In this document: in pieces, positions 35,722-44,961 of the stretch
Layout: each line of letters starts with the position of its first letter
How positions within the stretch are numbered: position 1 is the first letter of the stretch
Assembly: GCF_023502205.1 (NCBI RefSeq)
Contig: NZ_JAMFLG010000007.1
Location: forward strand, 122,472 to 186,471
Source: Aquiflexum sp. TKW24L
Lineage (GTDB): Bacteria > Bacteroidota > Bacteroidia > Cytophagales > Cyclobacteriaceae
Reading direction: 5' to 3'
DNA length: 64,000 bases
Translations under genes and position numbers: made by a program
The notes under the pieces: generated by a model
What the model saw: the letters and a program-made list of their open reading frames with translations, nothing else
The model's database searches: none
What the model was told of the DNA's origin: nothing

Positions 35722-36474
35722 ATGAAAAATATCATCATCACCGGCGGGGCAAGTGGAATCGGCTTAGCCATCACCAAACTTTTTGCCTCAAATGGAAACA
35801 ATGTCTTCTTCATCGATTACAATGAATCTTTGGGAATGGAAGTCGAAAAAGACCTTTTTGACAAAGGTTTGAAAGTAACTTTTCTCCAAGCTGATGTATC
35901 CAATTTAGCTGAGGTCAAAAAAATATTTGAAAGAACCCCTGATAAGCTCGACGTATTGGTGAACAACGCCGGGATCTCCCATATTGGAAATCTAGAAAAT
36001 ACGGCTGAGGAAGATTTCGAAAAAGTATTCCAAGTCAATGCCAAAGGAGTATTTACATGCAGTCAGGCAGCCATTCCAAAACTCAAATCCAATGGTGGCG
36101 GGGCGATCATCAACATGTGTTCAGTCGCGGCGACCATCGGTATCCCCGACAGGTTTGCTTACTCTATGACCAAAGGTGCGGTTTACTCCATGACATTATC
36201 CATCGCAAGGGATTTTGTAAGTCACAATATCCGGTGTAACTCTGTCTCTCCCGGTCGCATCCACACTCCATTTGTAGATGGTTTTCTTGCCAAAAATTAT
36301 CCAGGTCAGGAAAAAGAGATGTTTGAAAAATTAGCTGCTACCCAACCTATCGGCAGAATGGGTACCCCTGAGGAAATAGCAGGACTAGTTTACTATTTAG
36401 GTTCTGATGAAGCTTCTTTTATCACAGGAAGTAATTTCACCATTGATGGTGGCTTCATGGGACTTAAAGTTTAA
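35722..36474 (+). CDS. Short-chain dehydrogenase/reductase (classical SDR)
   Basis: NAD(P)-dependent oxidoreductase of 250 aa. Motifs: TGGASGIG at residues 7-14, NNAGIS at about 78, catalytic Ser in NMCSVAATIG, YSMTK (YxxxK) about residue 145, and the SPGRIHTPF loop. An acidic residue after the second strand (FFIDYN) favours NAD(H). The ATG at 35722 gives the normal N-terminus MKNIIITGG; the ATG at 35533 would add 63 atypical residues. Divergent from the AraC regulator. Substrate probably a sugar alcohol or sugar acid, inferred from context only. Confidence 0.88.
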   Translation: MKNIIITGGASGIGLAITKLFASNGNNVFFIDYNESLGMEVEKDLFDKGLKVTFLQADVSNLAEVKKIFERTPDKLDVLVNNAGISHIGNLENTAEEDFEKVFQVNAKGVFTCSQAAIPKLKSNGGGAIINMCSVAATIGIPDRFAYSMTKGAVYSMTLSIARDFVSHNIRCNSVSPGRIHTPFVDGFLAKNYPGQEKEMFEKLAATQPIGRMGTPEEIAGLVYYLGSDEASFITGSNFTIDGGFMGLKV

Positions 36475-36532
36475 ATGGAAAATTGGTACCCGCTTCTTTG
36501 ACAGTATGCCAATATTCTTTTACAAACGGGTT

Positions 36533-36553
36533 GGAAGACGGAAGTCGGAAGAC
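36533..36553. repeat. 7-bp tandem repeat, three copies
   Basis: Three adjacent heptamers, GGAAGAC, GGAAGTC and GGAAGAC, stand in the intergenic DNA after the SDR gene, followed by a GC-richer stretch to about 36590. Same period as the TGAGATT repeat near 58.9 kb. No function is evident. Confidence 0.6.
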
Positions 36554-36677
36554 GCCCGCCTGCCGTCGGTCAGGGTTGTACCGGACATTCTGGTTTCCAT
36601 CCATGATTTATATCTGATAATAATATACTGCCATCATTGCCCATATACATAATCCAAAAAAAACGAAATAACTAAAG

Positions 36678-37037
36678 TCAAATCTTTTCCAGATTTTCTT
36701 TTGTCAACTCTCCTTTTTGATCGCCAGTGTTCAAGGTTGAAGCCGGTTCAAAAAGCATCACGGAGACCTCCTCCTCGGCGACGGGCCTGTGTTCCACCCC
36801 TTTGGGAACAATCAGAAATTCTCCTTCATTCAGTTCGATGGTTTTATCACGAAACTCCATTTGAAATTTCCCTTTGACCACAAAAAACATTTCATCCTCA
36901 TGGTCATGCTTATGCCATACAAACTCCCCTTTGAATTTGACCAATTTGACATGCTGCCCATTGAGTTCACCCGCTATCCTCGGATTCCAATAATCGTGAA
37001 ATTGGGATAATTTATCATTGAGATTTACTTTTTGCAT
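36678..37037 (-). CDS. Cupin domain protein
   Basis: Single-domain cupin of 119 aa. The first metal-binding motif is WHKHDHEDEMFFVVKG (H, H, E at about residues 38-45), and the second region GEFLIVPKGVEHRPVAEEE contains the second-motif histidine. Such small cupins bind a metal and serve as isomerases, oxygenases or ligand-binding proteins; no substrate can be named. It is convergent with the SDR gene and divergent from the sugar-isomerase gene. Confidence 0.85.
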   Translation of the reverse strand: MQKVNLNDKLSQFHDYWNPRIAGELNGQHVKLVKFKGEFVWHKHDHEDEMFFVVKGKFQMEFRDKTIELNEGEFLIVPKGVEHRPVAEEEVSVMLFEPASTLNTGDQKGELTKENLEKI

Positions 37038-37285
37038 GGGATTGATATTTGGTTTTGAACAAAAAATTAGAATGATCTAGTTTCGGTTTAGTTGGTATTC
37101 GTCTTAATTTTTCAATGATAGTTAATTCAAAAACTCCTTCCTAACAATCAGTTTTCAATTAACACCCAAGAGAAAGTGCCTTTTGTTTTTAATGACATCT
37201 CCTATATTCTGTCTAAATATTCCTGATTGTGAGCCCAACCTTTTTTTGGTATATTCAAAATCACAATACCATAAACCCAAAATCA

Positions 37286-38200
37286 ATGAATAGAAGGAAT
37301 TTTGTAGGCTTATTGCCCGGACTAGCAGTTGTGCTTTCAAGCCAAAAACTTCTATCCAAGAATTCTGAAAGCCTGCCGATTTCAGCCAATGAATACAATT
37401 GGGTTACTTTTTACAATCGCTCCGGAAAGGAATGGGGAAAAGATTGGGACGCCTGTTTGGGTGAATTTGCAAAGACAAAAATCCCGGGATTCGAACCATC
37501 CATCAGAGATGCAGCCCATTTGAAGGAATTGATTCCATCTTTGGAAAAACACCAGATTCAGGTGCCGTCAATCTATGTCGGCAGCCTCATGCATGGAGAC
37601 GATCTCGCCCAAAAATCAACCAAGCAAATTCTAGAAATAGCCCAAAAGGCCAAGCCATTAGGTACCAAAATCATTGTGACCAATCCCAATCCAATCCAAT
37701 GGGGAAGCGGACAGCTCAAAAATGACCGTCAACTCCTCTGTCAAAGTAGCCATTTAGATAAGTTGGGGCAATCACTCAAGACTATGGGAATCACCTTGGC
37801 TTACCACACCCATGATGTGGAATTGCAAGCCGGAGCAAGGGAATTTCACCATGTACTCCAAAATACATCTCCTGAAAACCTTGCCTTTTGTATGGATGTG
37901 CATTGGATTTATCGAGGTTCGGGAAATTCTCAAGTGGCAGTTTTTGACACTTTGAAAATGTATGGAGAGAGAATCGTTTCCTTTCACCTTAGGCAATCCC
38001 AAAACGGGGTTTGGTCGGAGACATTTCATCCTGAAGGTGATATTGACTGTATCAGATTTGCTAAGGAAATCAAAAAAATGGGGATCAATGCCCATCTCGT
38101 TATTGAGCAATGTCTAGAGGAAAAGACCGTTCAAAAAACAGACGTTATCGAAGCACACAAAATCAGTTACGCAGCCATCAACAAACTCTTTAACAGCTAA
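37286..38200 (+). CDS. Exported sugar phosphate isomerase/epimerase-like TIM-barrel protein
   Basis: Xylose-isomerase-like (AP endonuclease 2 fold) protein. The N-terminus MNRRNFVGLLPGLAVVLSS is a twin-arginine-type signal, followed by a TIM barrel with putative metal ligands in YHTHDVEL (H, H, E), CMDVHW and VIEQCLEE. These proteins in Bacteroidota act on sugars in the periplasm. The start at 37286 places the signal at the terminus; the upstream ATG at 37229 is unlikely. Length 304 aa. It lies 3 nt before a Gfo/Idh/MocA gene, so both are in one operon. Confidence 0.8.
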   Translation: MNRRNFVGLLPGLAVVLSSQKLLSKNSESLPISANEYNWVTFYNRSGKEWGKDWDACLGEFAKTKIPGFEPSIRDAAHLKELIPSLEKHQIQVPSIYVGSLMHGDDLAQKSTKQILEIAQKAKPLGTKIIVTNPNPIQWGSGQLKNDRQLLCQSSHLDKLGQSLKTMGITLAYHTHDVELQAGAREFHHVLQNTSPENLAFCMDVHWIYRGSGNSQVAVFDTLKMYGERIVSFHLRQSQNGVWSETFHPEGDIDCIRFAKEIKKMGINAHLVIEQCLEEKTVQKTDVIEAHKISYAAINKLFNS

Positions 38201-38203
38201 AAA

Positions 38204-39388
38204 ATGGTAAATATTTGTATTCTCGGAGGAGGATTTATAGGAAGGTTTTATGCTGATTCTCTGATAGGCCGAAGGGGGAAAGACCTTGTAAAGGTCGTAT
38301 ATGCCCGAAAAGAAGAAACAGCTCAGCGATTTGCCAAGGACTATAATGTCCCCTATCCAATCACCGATATGGAAGCCGCCATCACCCATACAGAAACCGA
38401 TATTGTGGTAATAGCCCTTCCAAACTATGTCCACGAAGAAGCGGTGATGCTTTGTGTCAAGCACAAGAAACCTGTTTTATGCACCAAGCCTTTGGGAAGA
38501 AATGCAGAAGAAGCACTCAGGATGACTTTGGCCTGTGAGGACGCCGGAGTTTTTGGCGGCTACTTGGAAGACCTTTGCTACACCCCAAAATTTCTCAAAT
38601 CGGTCAAAAGGGTAGAAGCCGGAGCTATCGGAAGGGTCCTATGGGCAAAATCAAGGGAAACGCATCCAGGTCCCCACTCAGATTGGTTTTGGGATATTGA
38701 GAAAGCAGGTGGTGGAGCAATTTTGGATTTGGGTTGTCATTGTGTGGAGATTTCAAGAAACTTTATCGGTAAAGATATTTTGCCGGTTGAGGTCATGTGT
38801 TGGGCAGATACTCAAGTCAAGCCTATAGATGCTGAAGACCATGCAATCGGTCTGGTCAAATATGAAAATGGAGCAATCGGTCAATTTGAAGTATCATGGA
38901 CATTCCGGGGAGGGATGGATTTACGGGATGAGGTGATGGGCACAGAGGGCACGATTTGGATCAACTCATTTTTGAGAACTGGATTTGAGATGTTTACAAC
39001 CGGTGTGGGTGATGGCTATGTGGCAGAAAAAGCTGAATCGGCTTCTGGGTGGCAATTTCCAGTTGGCGACGAGGCCCACGAATTGGGCTACCCTAATATG
39101 TTCAATGACATGTTTGATGCTTTCGAAAAAGGAGTCCAACCGCAAGAAACGTTCTACGATGGCTATGTTGTCAATGCCATCATCGATGCAGCATACAAGT
39201 CAGCCAAAACCAAGCTTTGGGAACCTGTCCAACTTCCCATTTGGAGAGGACAAAGGGGATTGTCCAAACCATCGGTATATCAGGAACACGATGCTTTTCA
39301 TTGGTTTATCAAAGAAGAAATCTTGCCAAATGGAGACAAAAAATTGATTTTGAAGAATAAAGAAACCGGGGAGATTGTGGTGAGGTAG
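38204..39388 (+). CDS. Gfo/Idh/MocA family oxidoreductase
   Basis: Dehydrogenase of 394 aa with the Rossmann motif [16 protein letters not shown] at residues 4-19 and the signature [13 protein letters not shown] (about residues 90-102), where the usual EKP is TKP. A C-terminal half with [16 protein letters not shown] and a long tail containing [16 protein letters not shown] follow. Cytosolic as no signal is present. It starts 3 nt after the isomerase-like gene, suggesting one pathway. Substrate unknown. Confidence 0.85.
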   Translation: MVNICILGGGFIGRFYADSLIGRRGKDLVKVVYARKEETAQRFAKDYNVPYPITDMEAAITHTETDIVVIALPNYVHEEAVMLCVKHKKPVLCTKPLGRNAEEALRMTLACEDAGVFGGYLEDLCYTPKFLKSVKRVEAGAIGRVLWAKSRETHPGPHSDWFWDIEKAGGGAILDLGCHCVEISRNFIGKDILPVEVMCWADTQVKPIDAEDHAIGLVKYENGAIGQFEVSWTFRGGMDLRDEVMGTEGTIWINSFLRTGFEMFTTGVGDGYVAEKAESASGWQFPVGDEAHELGYPNMFNDMFDAFEKGVQPQETFYDGYVVNAIIDAAYKSAKTKLWEPVQLPIWRGQRGLSKPSVYQEHDAFHWFIKEEILPNGDKKLILKNKETGEIVVR

Positions 39389-39505
39389 TTGGTTATTTGG
39401 TTAGGGGTTATTTGGTTAATTGTTGAAGGTACTGGAGCTTGTCGAAGGGTTGGATTTGGTTAAAGGTGAATTGGTTAATAGGTTAGTGATTATTTGGTTA
39501 GACTA
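39389..39505. repeat. Degenerate TTGGTTA-type repeats with a CTTGTCGAAG-like core
   Basis: Imperfect copies of GGTTATTTGGTTA occur around 39390-39420 and again near 39490, the same motif that forms the perfect 15-bp repeat at 43865-43939. Between them (39432-39449) lies CTGGAGCTTGTCGAAGGG, which resembles, from memory, a short dispersed sequence common between genes of Bacteroidota. The block separates two co-directional oxidoreductase genes. Confidence 0.55.
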
Positions 39506-39553
39506 GGCAGATTAGATTAAAGTGATTGGTATCAAAAATTAGAAAGAAACAAG

Positions 39554-40939
39554 ATGGGAAATCAACGAAGGGATTTTTTGAAAAAGGTCGGTGGCTCATT
39601 GGCTTTGGCTGGTTTGGGAACAGGAATTCACAATGAGGCAAACGCCAATTCAATTGTGCTAAAATCTGTTATGAAAGTCAGTGCCAATGATAAAATCAGG
39701 ATCGGCTTGATCGGCGCTGGCATCATTGGTCACTATGATACGGATACAGCTCTTTTGGTGGATGGAGTAGAATTGGTTGGTGCCTGCGATTTATATACAG
39801 GAAGATTGGATTATGCCAAAGAAAAGTGGGGAAAGGATTTCTACACGACAAGAGATTATAGGGAATTATTGGCCCGACCGGACATAGACGCTGTATTGAT
39901 CTGCACGCCTGACCATTGGCATGAGCGCATGGCAGTGGATGCGATGAAAGCAGGAAAGCATGTCTACTGTGAGAAACCCATGATCCAGCAAATCAATGAA
40001 GGTCACGCCATCATCGATACCCAAAAAGCAACCGGAAAAGTCTTTCAGGTGGGAAGCCAAAGAGCAAGCTCTGTCGCCATTTTGGAAGCAAAAAAAATCC
40101 TCCAAAGTGGCATGATCGGTGACCTGACTTATGTTCAGGCTTTTTGTGACCGATCAGATGCACGTGGGGCTTGGCAGTATTCCATTCCCACAGATGCCTC
40201 TCCTGCAACCGTAGATTTTGACACCTTTTTGGGTCATGCACCTAAGACCGAATTTGACGCCAAACGGTTCTTCAGATGGAGAAACTACAAGGAATACGGC
40301 ACAGGCGCTGCCGGAGATCTGATTGTTCACTTGCTGACAAGTATTCATACGATCACAGGTTCATATGGCCCAAATAAAATCTACAGCATCGGGGAATTGA
40401 AATATTGGAAAGATGGAAGGGATGCCTATGACATCATCAATGCCTTGATGGATTATCCTAAAAATGAAAACCATGATTCCTTTCAGGTTTATACAAGAGT
40501 CAACCTAGCGGATGGCGAAGGCAAAGGAGGATTTGGACTCAAAATTTATGGAACTGATGGGGTGATTGATATTGGCTGGAATGACTTCAAAGTCACCACC
40601 ATCAAGCGCCATGCAGAACCTGGATTTGGGGGATATGATTCATTTACAAGTTTTTCTGCCAAGCAAAAAGAGGATTTTAAAAAATGGTACAAAGAGACTT
40701 ATGGAACCGGACAAGGTGGATATGAAATGGGGAAATCCGTAAACTTCAATGCGCCAAAAGGTTATGATGATCGCTTAGATCATTTGATTTCTTTCTTCAA
40801 TGGTATCCGTTCGGGAAGTCCGATTCTTGAGGACGCTTCATTTGGATTGCGGGCGGCGGCGCCTTCCTTGGCTTGTAACCTGAGCATTGATTTGCAAAAA
40901 CCAATTATTTGGGATCCTATTGCAATGAAGGTCGGTTGA
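39554..40939 (+). CDS. Exported Gfo/Idh/MocA family oxidoreductase with Tat signal
   Basis: Begins with a twin-arginine signal (MGNQRRDFLKKVGG then a hydrophobic stretch to about residue 33), so it is predicted to be exported folded with its cofactor. The mature protein has IRIGLIGAGIIGHYD (about residues 47-61), CTPDHWHERM, the signature CEKPMIQQINEGH, and the C-terminal domain with FRWRNYKEYGTGAAGDL. Total 461 aa. Exported relatives include glycoside-hydrolase-like Gfo/Idh/MocA proteins in Bacteroidota. It is the last gene of the isomerase-like/oxidoreductase group. Confidence 0.87.
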   Translation: MGNQRRDFLKKVGGSLALAGLGTGIHNEANANSIVLKSVMKVSANDKIRIGLIGAGIIGHYDTDTALLVDGVELVGACDLYTGRLDYAKEKWGKDFYTTRDYRELLARPDIDAVLICTPDHWHERMAVDAMKAGKHVYCEKPMIQQINEGHAIIDTQKATGKVFQVGSQRASSVAILEAKKILQSGMIGDLTYVQAFCDRSDARGAWQYSIPTDASPATVDFDTFLGHAPKTEFDAKRFFRWRNYKEYGTGAAGDLIVHLLTSIHTITGSYGPNKIYSIGELKYWKDGRDAYDIINALMDYPKNENHDSFQVYTRVNLADGEGKGGFGLKIYGTDGVIDIGWNDFKVTTIKRHAEPGFGGYDSFTSFSAKQKEDFKKWYKETYGTGQGGYEMGKSVNFNAPKGYDDRLDHLISFFNGIRSGSPILEDASFGLRAAAPSLACNLSIDLQKPIIWDPIAMKVG

Positions 40940-41053
40940 AGCTTGAATTCTTAAAAATGATAAAGAATAAGATGATTTCTCAGCCAATATTTTTATTCTT
41001 TGCTAAAGGAATTTAGATAAATGGTTTTGGTTATTTTCTCCTGTACTTGCCAC

Positions 41054-42055
41054 CTATTTCTTAAAAACCGTTTCCGAATTGTCATTTTCTACAGGTTCCA
41101 AGCTGTTGAGGTACAGGTAAAGTGCCTCTAAGTCTTGGTCAGTCATTCTAGAAAATGGTCCCCAATGCATGGGAGAGATTTTAATGATTCTTCCCTGCCT
41201 GAACCTTGCTTTCCATTCCTCCACTGTCCTAAATTTGGAGAGAGCGCTGTTTGGATGTGGAGTGATATTGGGGCTTCGTGCCCATAACTCTGGATCTTCA
41301 CCGATGGCAATATGAAATTCAGGAAAGGGTTCAAACTCAAAACCCCCGGAATATTCGGGACTCAATGCCTCGAATGTCATTGGATCCCTTTCGGTATGGC
41401 AACCCACGCAATTGGCAACGGACCTAGAGAGATACTCACCTCGCTCGATCGTAGCAGCCATAGGTGGCGCGTAAGCTGGAGGCTCAGGATTTTCAATAGG
41501 ATGAAAAGAGGTAGCCATAACTTTTATGGCTTTTCCCATAAAAGACCATTCAGCTTGAGGAACCGGGTTTTCAAAAGGTTCCATACTTCTCAAGTAAGAA
41601 ACAACTGCAACAAGATCCTCATCGGCCATATTCCAAAAGGGCATTAGAATCGACAAGGTTGCAGTGCCGTTAGGTTTTACCACGTGGCGCATCATCCTGA
41701 ATAATTGACCGTCAGTATATCTACCAATTCCCGTATTCGGATCAGGTGTCAGGTTTGCGGTATATAGTGAACCTAATGGACCCAAAGGAAAAGGAGCGCC
41801 TCCTTTGAGCGGGATATTCTTTCCTTCATCTGCAGATACCATATCCTCTACACTCGACACATGGCAGTTGGAGCAGTGGGCAGGTCCATGAACGAGGTAT
41901 TTCCCTCTGGCAATGACTGTGGAATCATTACTGACCTGAAGTTCAGGATAAGGGATGTGATATATTTTATCCCATGAAAGTAGAACATAAGAGACGAAAA
42001 CCCCGGTAACAGCTATCAGGAGTATCAAAATACCGAGGAGAATTTTCTTGAACAT
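41054..42055 (-). CDS. Membrane-anchored diheme cytochrome c
   Basis: Electron carrier facing the periplasm. An N-terminal membrane helix (FKKILLGILILLIAVTG) is followed by two cytochrome c domains, each with one heme-binding CxxCH: CSNCH in the first third and CVGCH near residue 200, plus methionine candidates downstream of each. The start at 42055 (MFKKILLG) is preferred over the longer ATG at 42100, giving 333 aa. The layout fits gluconate/alcohol-dehydrogenase-type cytochrome subunits, but no partner dehydrogenase is adjacent. Confidence 0.85.
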   Translation of the reverse strand: MFKKILLGILILLIAVTGVFVSYVLLSWDKIYHIPYPELQVSNDSTVIARGKYLVHGPAHCSNCHVSSVEDMVSADEGKNIPLKGGAPFPLGPLGSLYTANLTPDPNTGIGRYTDGQLFRMMRHVVKPNGTATLSILMPFWNMADEDLVAVVSYLRSMEPFENPVPQAEWSFMGKAIKVMATSFHPIENPEPPAYAPPMAATIERGEYLSRSVANCVGCHTERDPMTFEALSPEYSGGFEFEPFPEFHIAIGEDPELWARSPNITPHPNSALSKFRTVEEWKARFRQGRIIKISPMHWGPFSRMTDQDLEALYLYLNSLEPVENDNSETVFKK

Positions 42056-42297
42056 AGTTGGGCTGGATTTATAGTTTATGGATAACCATAATTTACACAT
42101 TCTATTTTTTGTCTATTACCGACTTAGGACAAAAGCACTCTTTTTTTGTCCCAAAGCACCCAAAAACTTACCCACTAAAAGCTCCACAATATTAATTCAA
42201 AGAAAATCTAACTTAAAAATATGTGCATTACAAAACTTGATTCAAAACTGAATATCAACAACTTAAATTATTTTTGATGTCAGGAAAAAAACCTTTC

Positions 42298-42789
42298 CTA
42301 AAAATGTTGATCCAACAAGATCAAATTACCGTCAGGATCTTTGACCATCAGACTGCCAGGACCCGTACTGTTTTCATTGGCTTCTGACTCCAACTTGATC
42401 CCTTGCGATTTAAGCTGCTTCTGGATTGACCTGATATCGTCATAGGAATCTAGCTGTGCAGCATTTTCATCCCAACCGGGATTAAAGGTCAGGATATTGC
42501 CTTCAAACATCCCCTGAAATAAGCCTATCAAGGCATTCTCATTTTTCATGATCAGGTAATTTTGATCCATTCCACCACCGAATACTTTAAACCCAAGCTT
42601 CTCATAAAAAGCTTGGGAAGCCTGAAGGTCTTTGACGTTGAGGCTGACTGAAAATGCTCCTAGTTTCATGTTTTCTAGAGTTGGGTTTGTTTCCGAGGTT
42701 TTATAAGAAACCTGTACTGAGGGTTTTAAAAGAAAGCCAAAACAGAATGCAGTAACTATTCCTAAGATAAATAAGCTAGTCTTTTTCAT
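42298..42789 (-). CDS. Exported VOC (glyoxalase/bleomycin-resistance) protein
   Basis: A hydrophobic N-terminus (about residues 1-24, SLFILGIVTAFCFGFLL) precedes a vicinal-oxygen-chelate fold: FSVSLNVKDLQASQAFYEKLGF and, at the end, GPGSLMVKDPDGNLILLDQ. The common metal-binding residues are not complete, so enzymatic activity is uncertain. Length 163 aa. It could be a membrane-anchored or exported binding protein. Stands between the cytochrome and the oxidoreductase genes without tight linkage. Confidence 0.8.
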   Translation of the reverse strand: MKKTSLFILGIVTAFCFGFLLKPSVQVSYKTSETNPTLENMKLGAFSVSLNVKDLQASQAFYEKLGFKVFGGGMDQNYLIMKNENALIGLFQGMFEGNILTFNPGWDENAAQLDSYDDIRSIQKQLKSQGIKLESEANENSTGPGSLMVKDPDGNLILLDQHF

Positions 42790-42860
42790 AGCAAATGAGT
42801 TGATATTGAATAGATTAAAGATAATTGATTAAGGGAAAAAATTTGTCATCAAAAGGGGAA

Positions 42861-43835
42861 TCAATCCCCTCGGTTTACCACATCAATGACCACATTCCCT
42901 GTTTTCTCCCCTGTTTCGACATATTTTGTGGCTTGGACGATCTCTGACATGGTAAAATGTCGGTCAATGACAGCCCGATATTTTCCTGACTCAATCAGTT
43001 GTTTGAAAAATAGAATATCCTCTTTGGAGTCTGTGGCAATCGGAAACTTTACCCTTTTCCCTCCTCCTATCGGTGTCAATAAAGTCAAAAAGACATTTTG
43101 AGCGAGGAATCCAAATTCTGTGGAAACATACACACCCTTTGGTTTGAGAAGTTTTTTGCATTTAAAAAAAGAACTTTTACCAACTGCATCAAAGATGAAA
43201 TCATAGTCATTCCCATCCTGTGTAAAGTCGGTTTGCGTGTAATCGATGACCTTATCCGCGCCAAGCATGCGGATCAAATCCATGCTTTTGGTATTGCAAA
43301 CAGCAGTTACATTTGCGCCGAAGTACTTGGCAAATTGGACTCCAGCTGTACCGATCGAACCTGAAGCTCCGTTGATCAGAATTTTTTGTGGTTTGGTATA
43401 ATCAAGATCTTTCAGGTAAGCATTGGCAAGCATCAACCCGTCGCAGACTGCTGCAGCTTCCTCAAAGGAAAAATTGCTCGGTTTGACAGCAATCGATCCG
43501 GATTCTGCAATTGTCAGGTACTCTGCATGTGCCCCAAAATTTTTAGTACTTAATCCAAATACTTCATCTCCAACTTTGAGACTACTGACCTTTTTGCCAA
43601 TGGACTCCACAGTTCCCGAAAATTCAGATCCCATAATCTTGATTTTCGGTGAAAACATCCCATTGAATAAGCGAATAATAAGGTAATCCGGCTTTCTAAA
43701 TCCACAATCTGTTCTGTTGACGGTAGTTGCATGGACTTTTACAAGGAGCTCATCCTCTGCAGGGACAGGCTTTGGAACTTCCTTTAACTTAAGAATTTCC
43801 GGTGGTCCGTATTGGGTGTGAAAAATGGCGCGCAT
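42861..43835 (-). CDS. MDR-family NAD(P)-dependent oxidoreductase (quinone oxidoreductase type)
   Basis: Zinc-independent medium-chain dehydrogenase/reductase of 324 aa. N-terminal GroES-like domain with MGSEFSGTVESIG and VGDEVFGL; nucleotide-binding domain with INGASGSIGTAGVQFAKYFGANVTAV (in parts) and FDAVGKSSFFKC. The zinc ligands of true alcohol dehydrogenases are absent. Closely related to the frameshifted gene directly upstream (43959-44920), so a tandem duplication is likely. Substrate unknown, probably a quinone or reactive enone. Confidence 0.87.
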   Translation of the reverse strand: MRAIFHTQYGPPEILKLKEVPKPVPAEDELLVKVHATTVNRTDCGFRKPDYLIIRLFNGMFSPKIKIMGSEFSGTVESIGKKVSSLKVGDEVFGLSTKNFGAHAEYLTIAESGSIAVKPSNFSFEEAAAVCDGLMLANAYLKDLDYTKPQKILINGASGSIGTAGVQFAKYFGANVTAVCNTKSMDLIRMLGADKVIDYTQTDFTQDGNDYDFIFDAVGKSSFFKCKKLLKPKGVYVSTEFGFLAQNVFLTLLTPIGGGKRVKFPIATDSKEDILFFKQLIESGKYRAVIDRHFTMSEIVQATKYVETGEKTGNVVIDVVNRGD

Positions 43836-43864
43836 TGGAGTGGTTATTTATTTAATTGGTTAAA

Positions 43865-43939
43865 GGTTATTTGGTTAATGGTTATTTGGTTAATGGTTAT
43901 TTGGTTAATGGTTATTTGGTTAATGGTTATTTGGTTAAT
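43865..43939. repeat. 15-bp tandem repeat, five perfect copies
   Basis: The unit GGTTATTTGGTTAAT occurs five times in a row without any mismatch, with partial copies on both sides (43851-43864 and 43940-43945). It fills the 123-bp space between the two related MDR genes. Perfect identity of all copies means recent amplification by slippage or unequal exchange. Because 15 is a multiple of three, copy number would not shift a reading frame, but no gene covers it. Confidence 0.9.
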
Positions 43940-43958
43940 GGTTGGTAGAGTACAAAAA

Positions 43959-44920
43959 CTAGGTAATATTGAGGATGACATTACCTGATTTTTGACCAGT
44001 TTCTACGTAGGTATAAGCTTCAGAGATGTCAGGCAGAGCGTATTCCTTGTCAATCAGTGGATCGAATTTTCCTTCTTCCGTTATTCTCTTGATCATTTCC
44101 AAGCTTCCTTTGATATCATGCGGGAATGGGAATTTCACCTTTTTTCCACTTTTGACTAAGCCCAACAATGAAAGAATTGGATTCTGTGCTTTTGGACCTA
44201 ATTCAGATGAAATGTAAATCCCATTTTCTTTGAGCAGCGGCTTACATTTTCCAAAAGTACTTTTGCCAACGGCATCAAATACATAATCAAAAGTCTCTTC
44301 CAACTTAGTAAAATCTTCTTTTTCGTAATCAATTACTAAATGAATTCCCTTTGAAGATATCCAATCCATGCAAGCTGAATTACTGGTTGCAGTAACTTCA
44401 AGTCCATAGTATACCAGTAATTGCACCATTGCAGAGCCAATTGATCCTGAGGCTCCGTTGACAAGGACTCTCTGACCCGCTTTCAGTTTTACTTTGTTGA
44501 TAAAGTTAATGGCATAATGAACCCCTTCCGCACTAGCCGCTGCTTGTTGAAAACTTACATTTTTTGGCATGAGGCTGATAAAATTATTGCGCCACAGACC
44601 AAATACGTTGCCTGTGAATTCATTCCAAGATCGCTAAACCCAAAAACGCGATCCCCTTTTTTGAATGAAGCCACTGATTTACCTATTCTCTCTACAACCC
44701 CTGCGAAATCAGTTCCTAAAACGGGGTTTCTTGGTTTAGTCAAGCCGGTAAATAACCGCATGATGAAAAAATCAGCACGGAATCTAGCACAGTCTGTCCT
44801 GTTAACAGTAGTGGCAAAAACGTGGATCAGAACCTCATCGTCTTTTGGATCAGGTTTTTGTATTTCTTTTACCTGAATCACCTCCGGAGGTCCATATTGG
44901 TAATAAACAGCAGCTTTCAT
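43959..44920 (-). pseudogene. Frameshifted MDR-family oxidoreductase
   Basis: Paralogue of the gene at 42861-43835, broken into two frames. The first 110 or so residues (from 44920, starting MKAAVYYQYGPPEVI) run to about LVCG; the remainder continues in another frame as NNFISLMPKNVSFQQ and reads to IT at 43959 with the full nucleotide-binding domain (NGASGSIGSAMVQLLVYYG). Comparison with the intact neighbour places a one-base deletion at about 44588-44590. Either a real pseudogene or a sequencing error; all other parts look well kept, which suggests a recent event. Confidence 0.82.
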
Positions 44921-44961
44921 AGTATTGGTTATAAAAAATTCGAAGTCAAAGAAATGTTAAC

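Noticed and set aside
37482..37503. GGGATTCGAACC-like stretch resembling a tRNA T-arm on the minus strand
   Set aside because: It lies inside the sugar-isomerase coding frame and no acceptor stem, D-arm or anticodon arm could be built around it.
43851..43945. Possible CRISPR-like array
   Set aside because: The 15-bp units are directly adjacent without unique spacers, and no cas gene is near.
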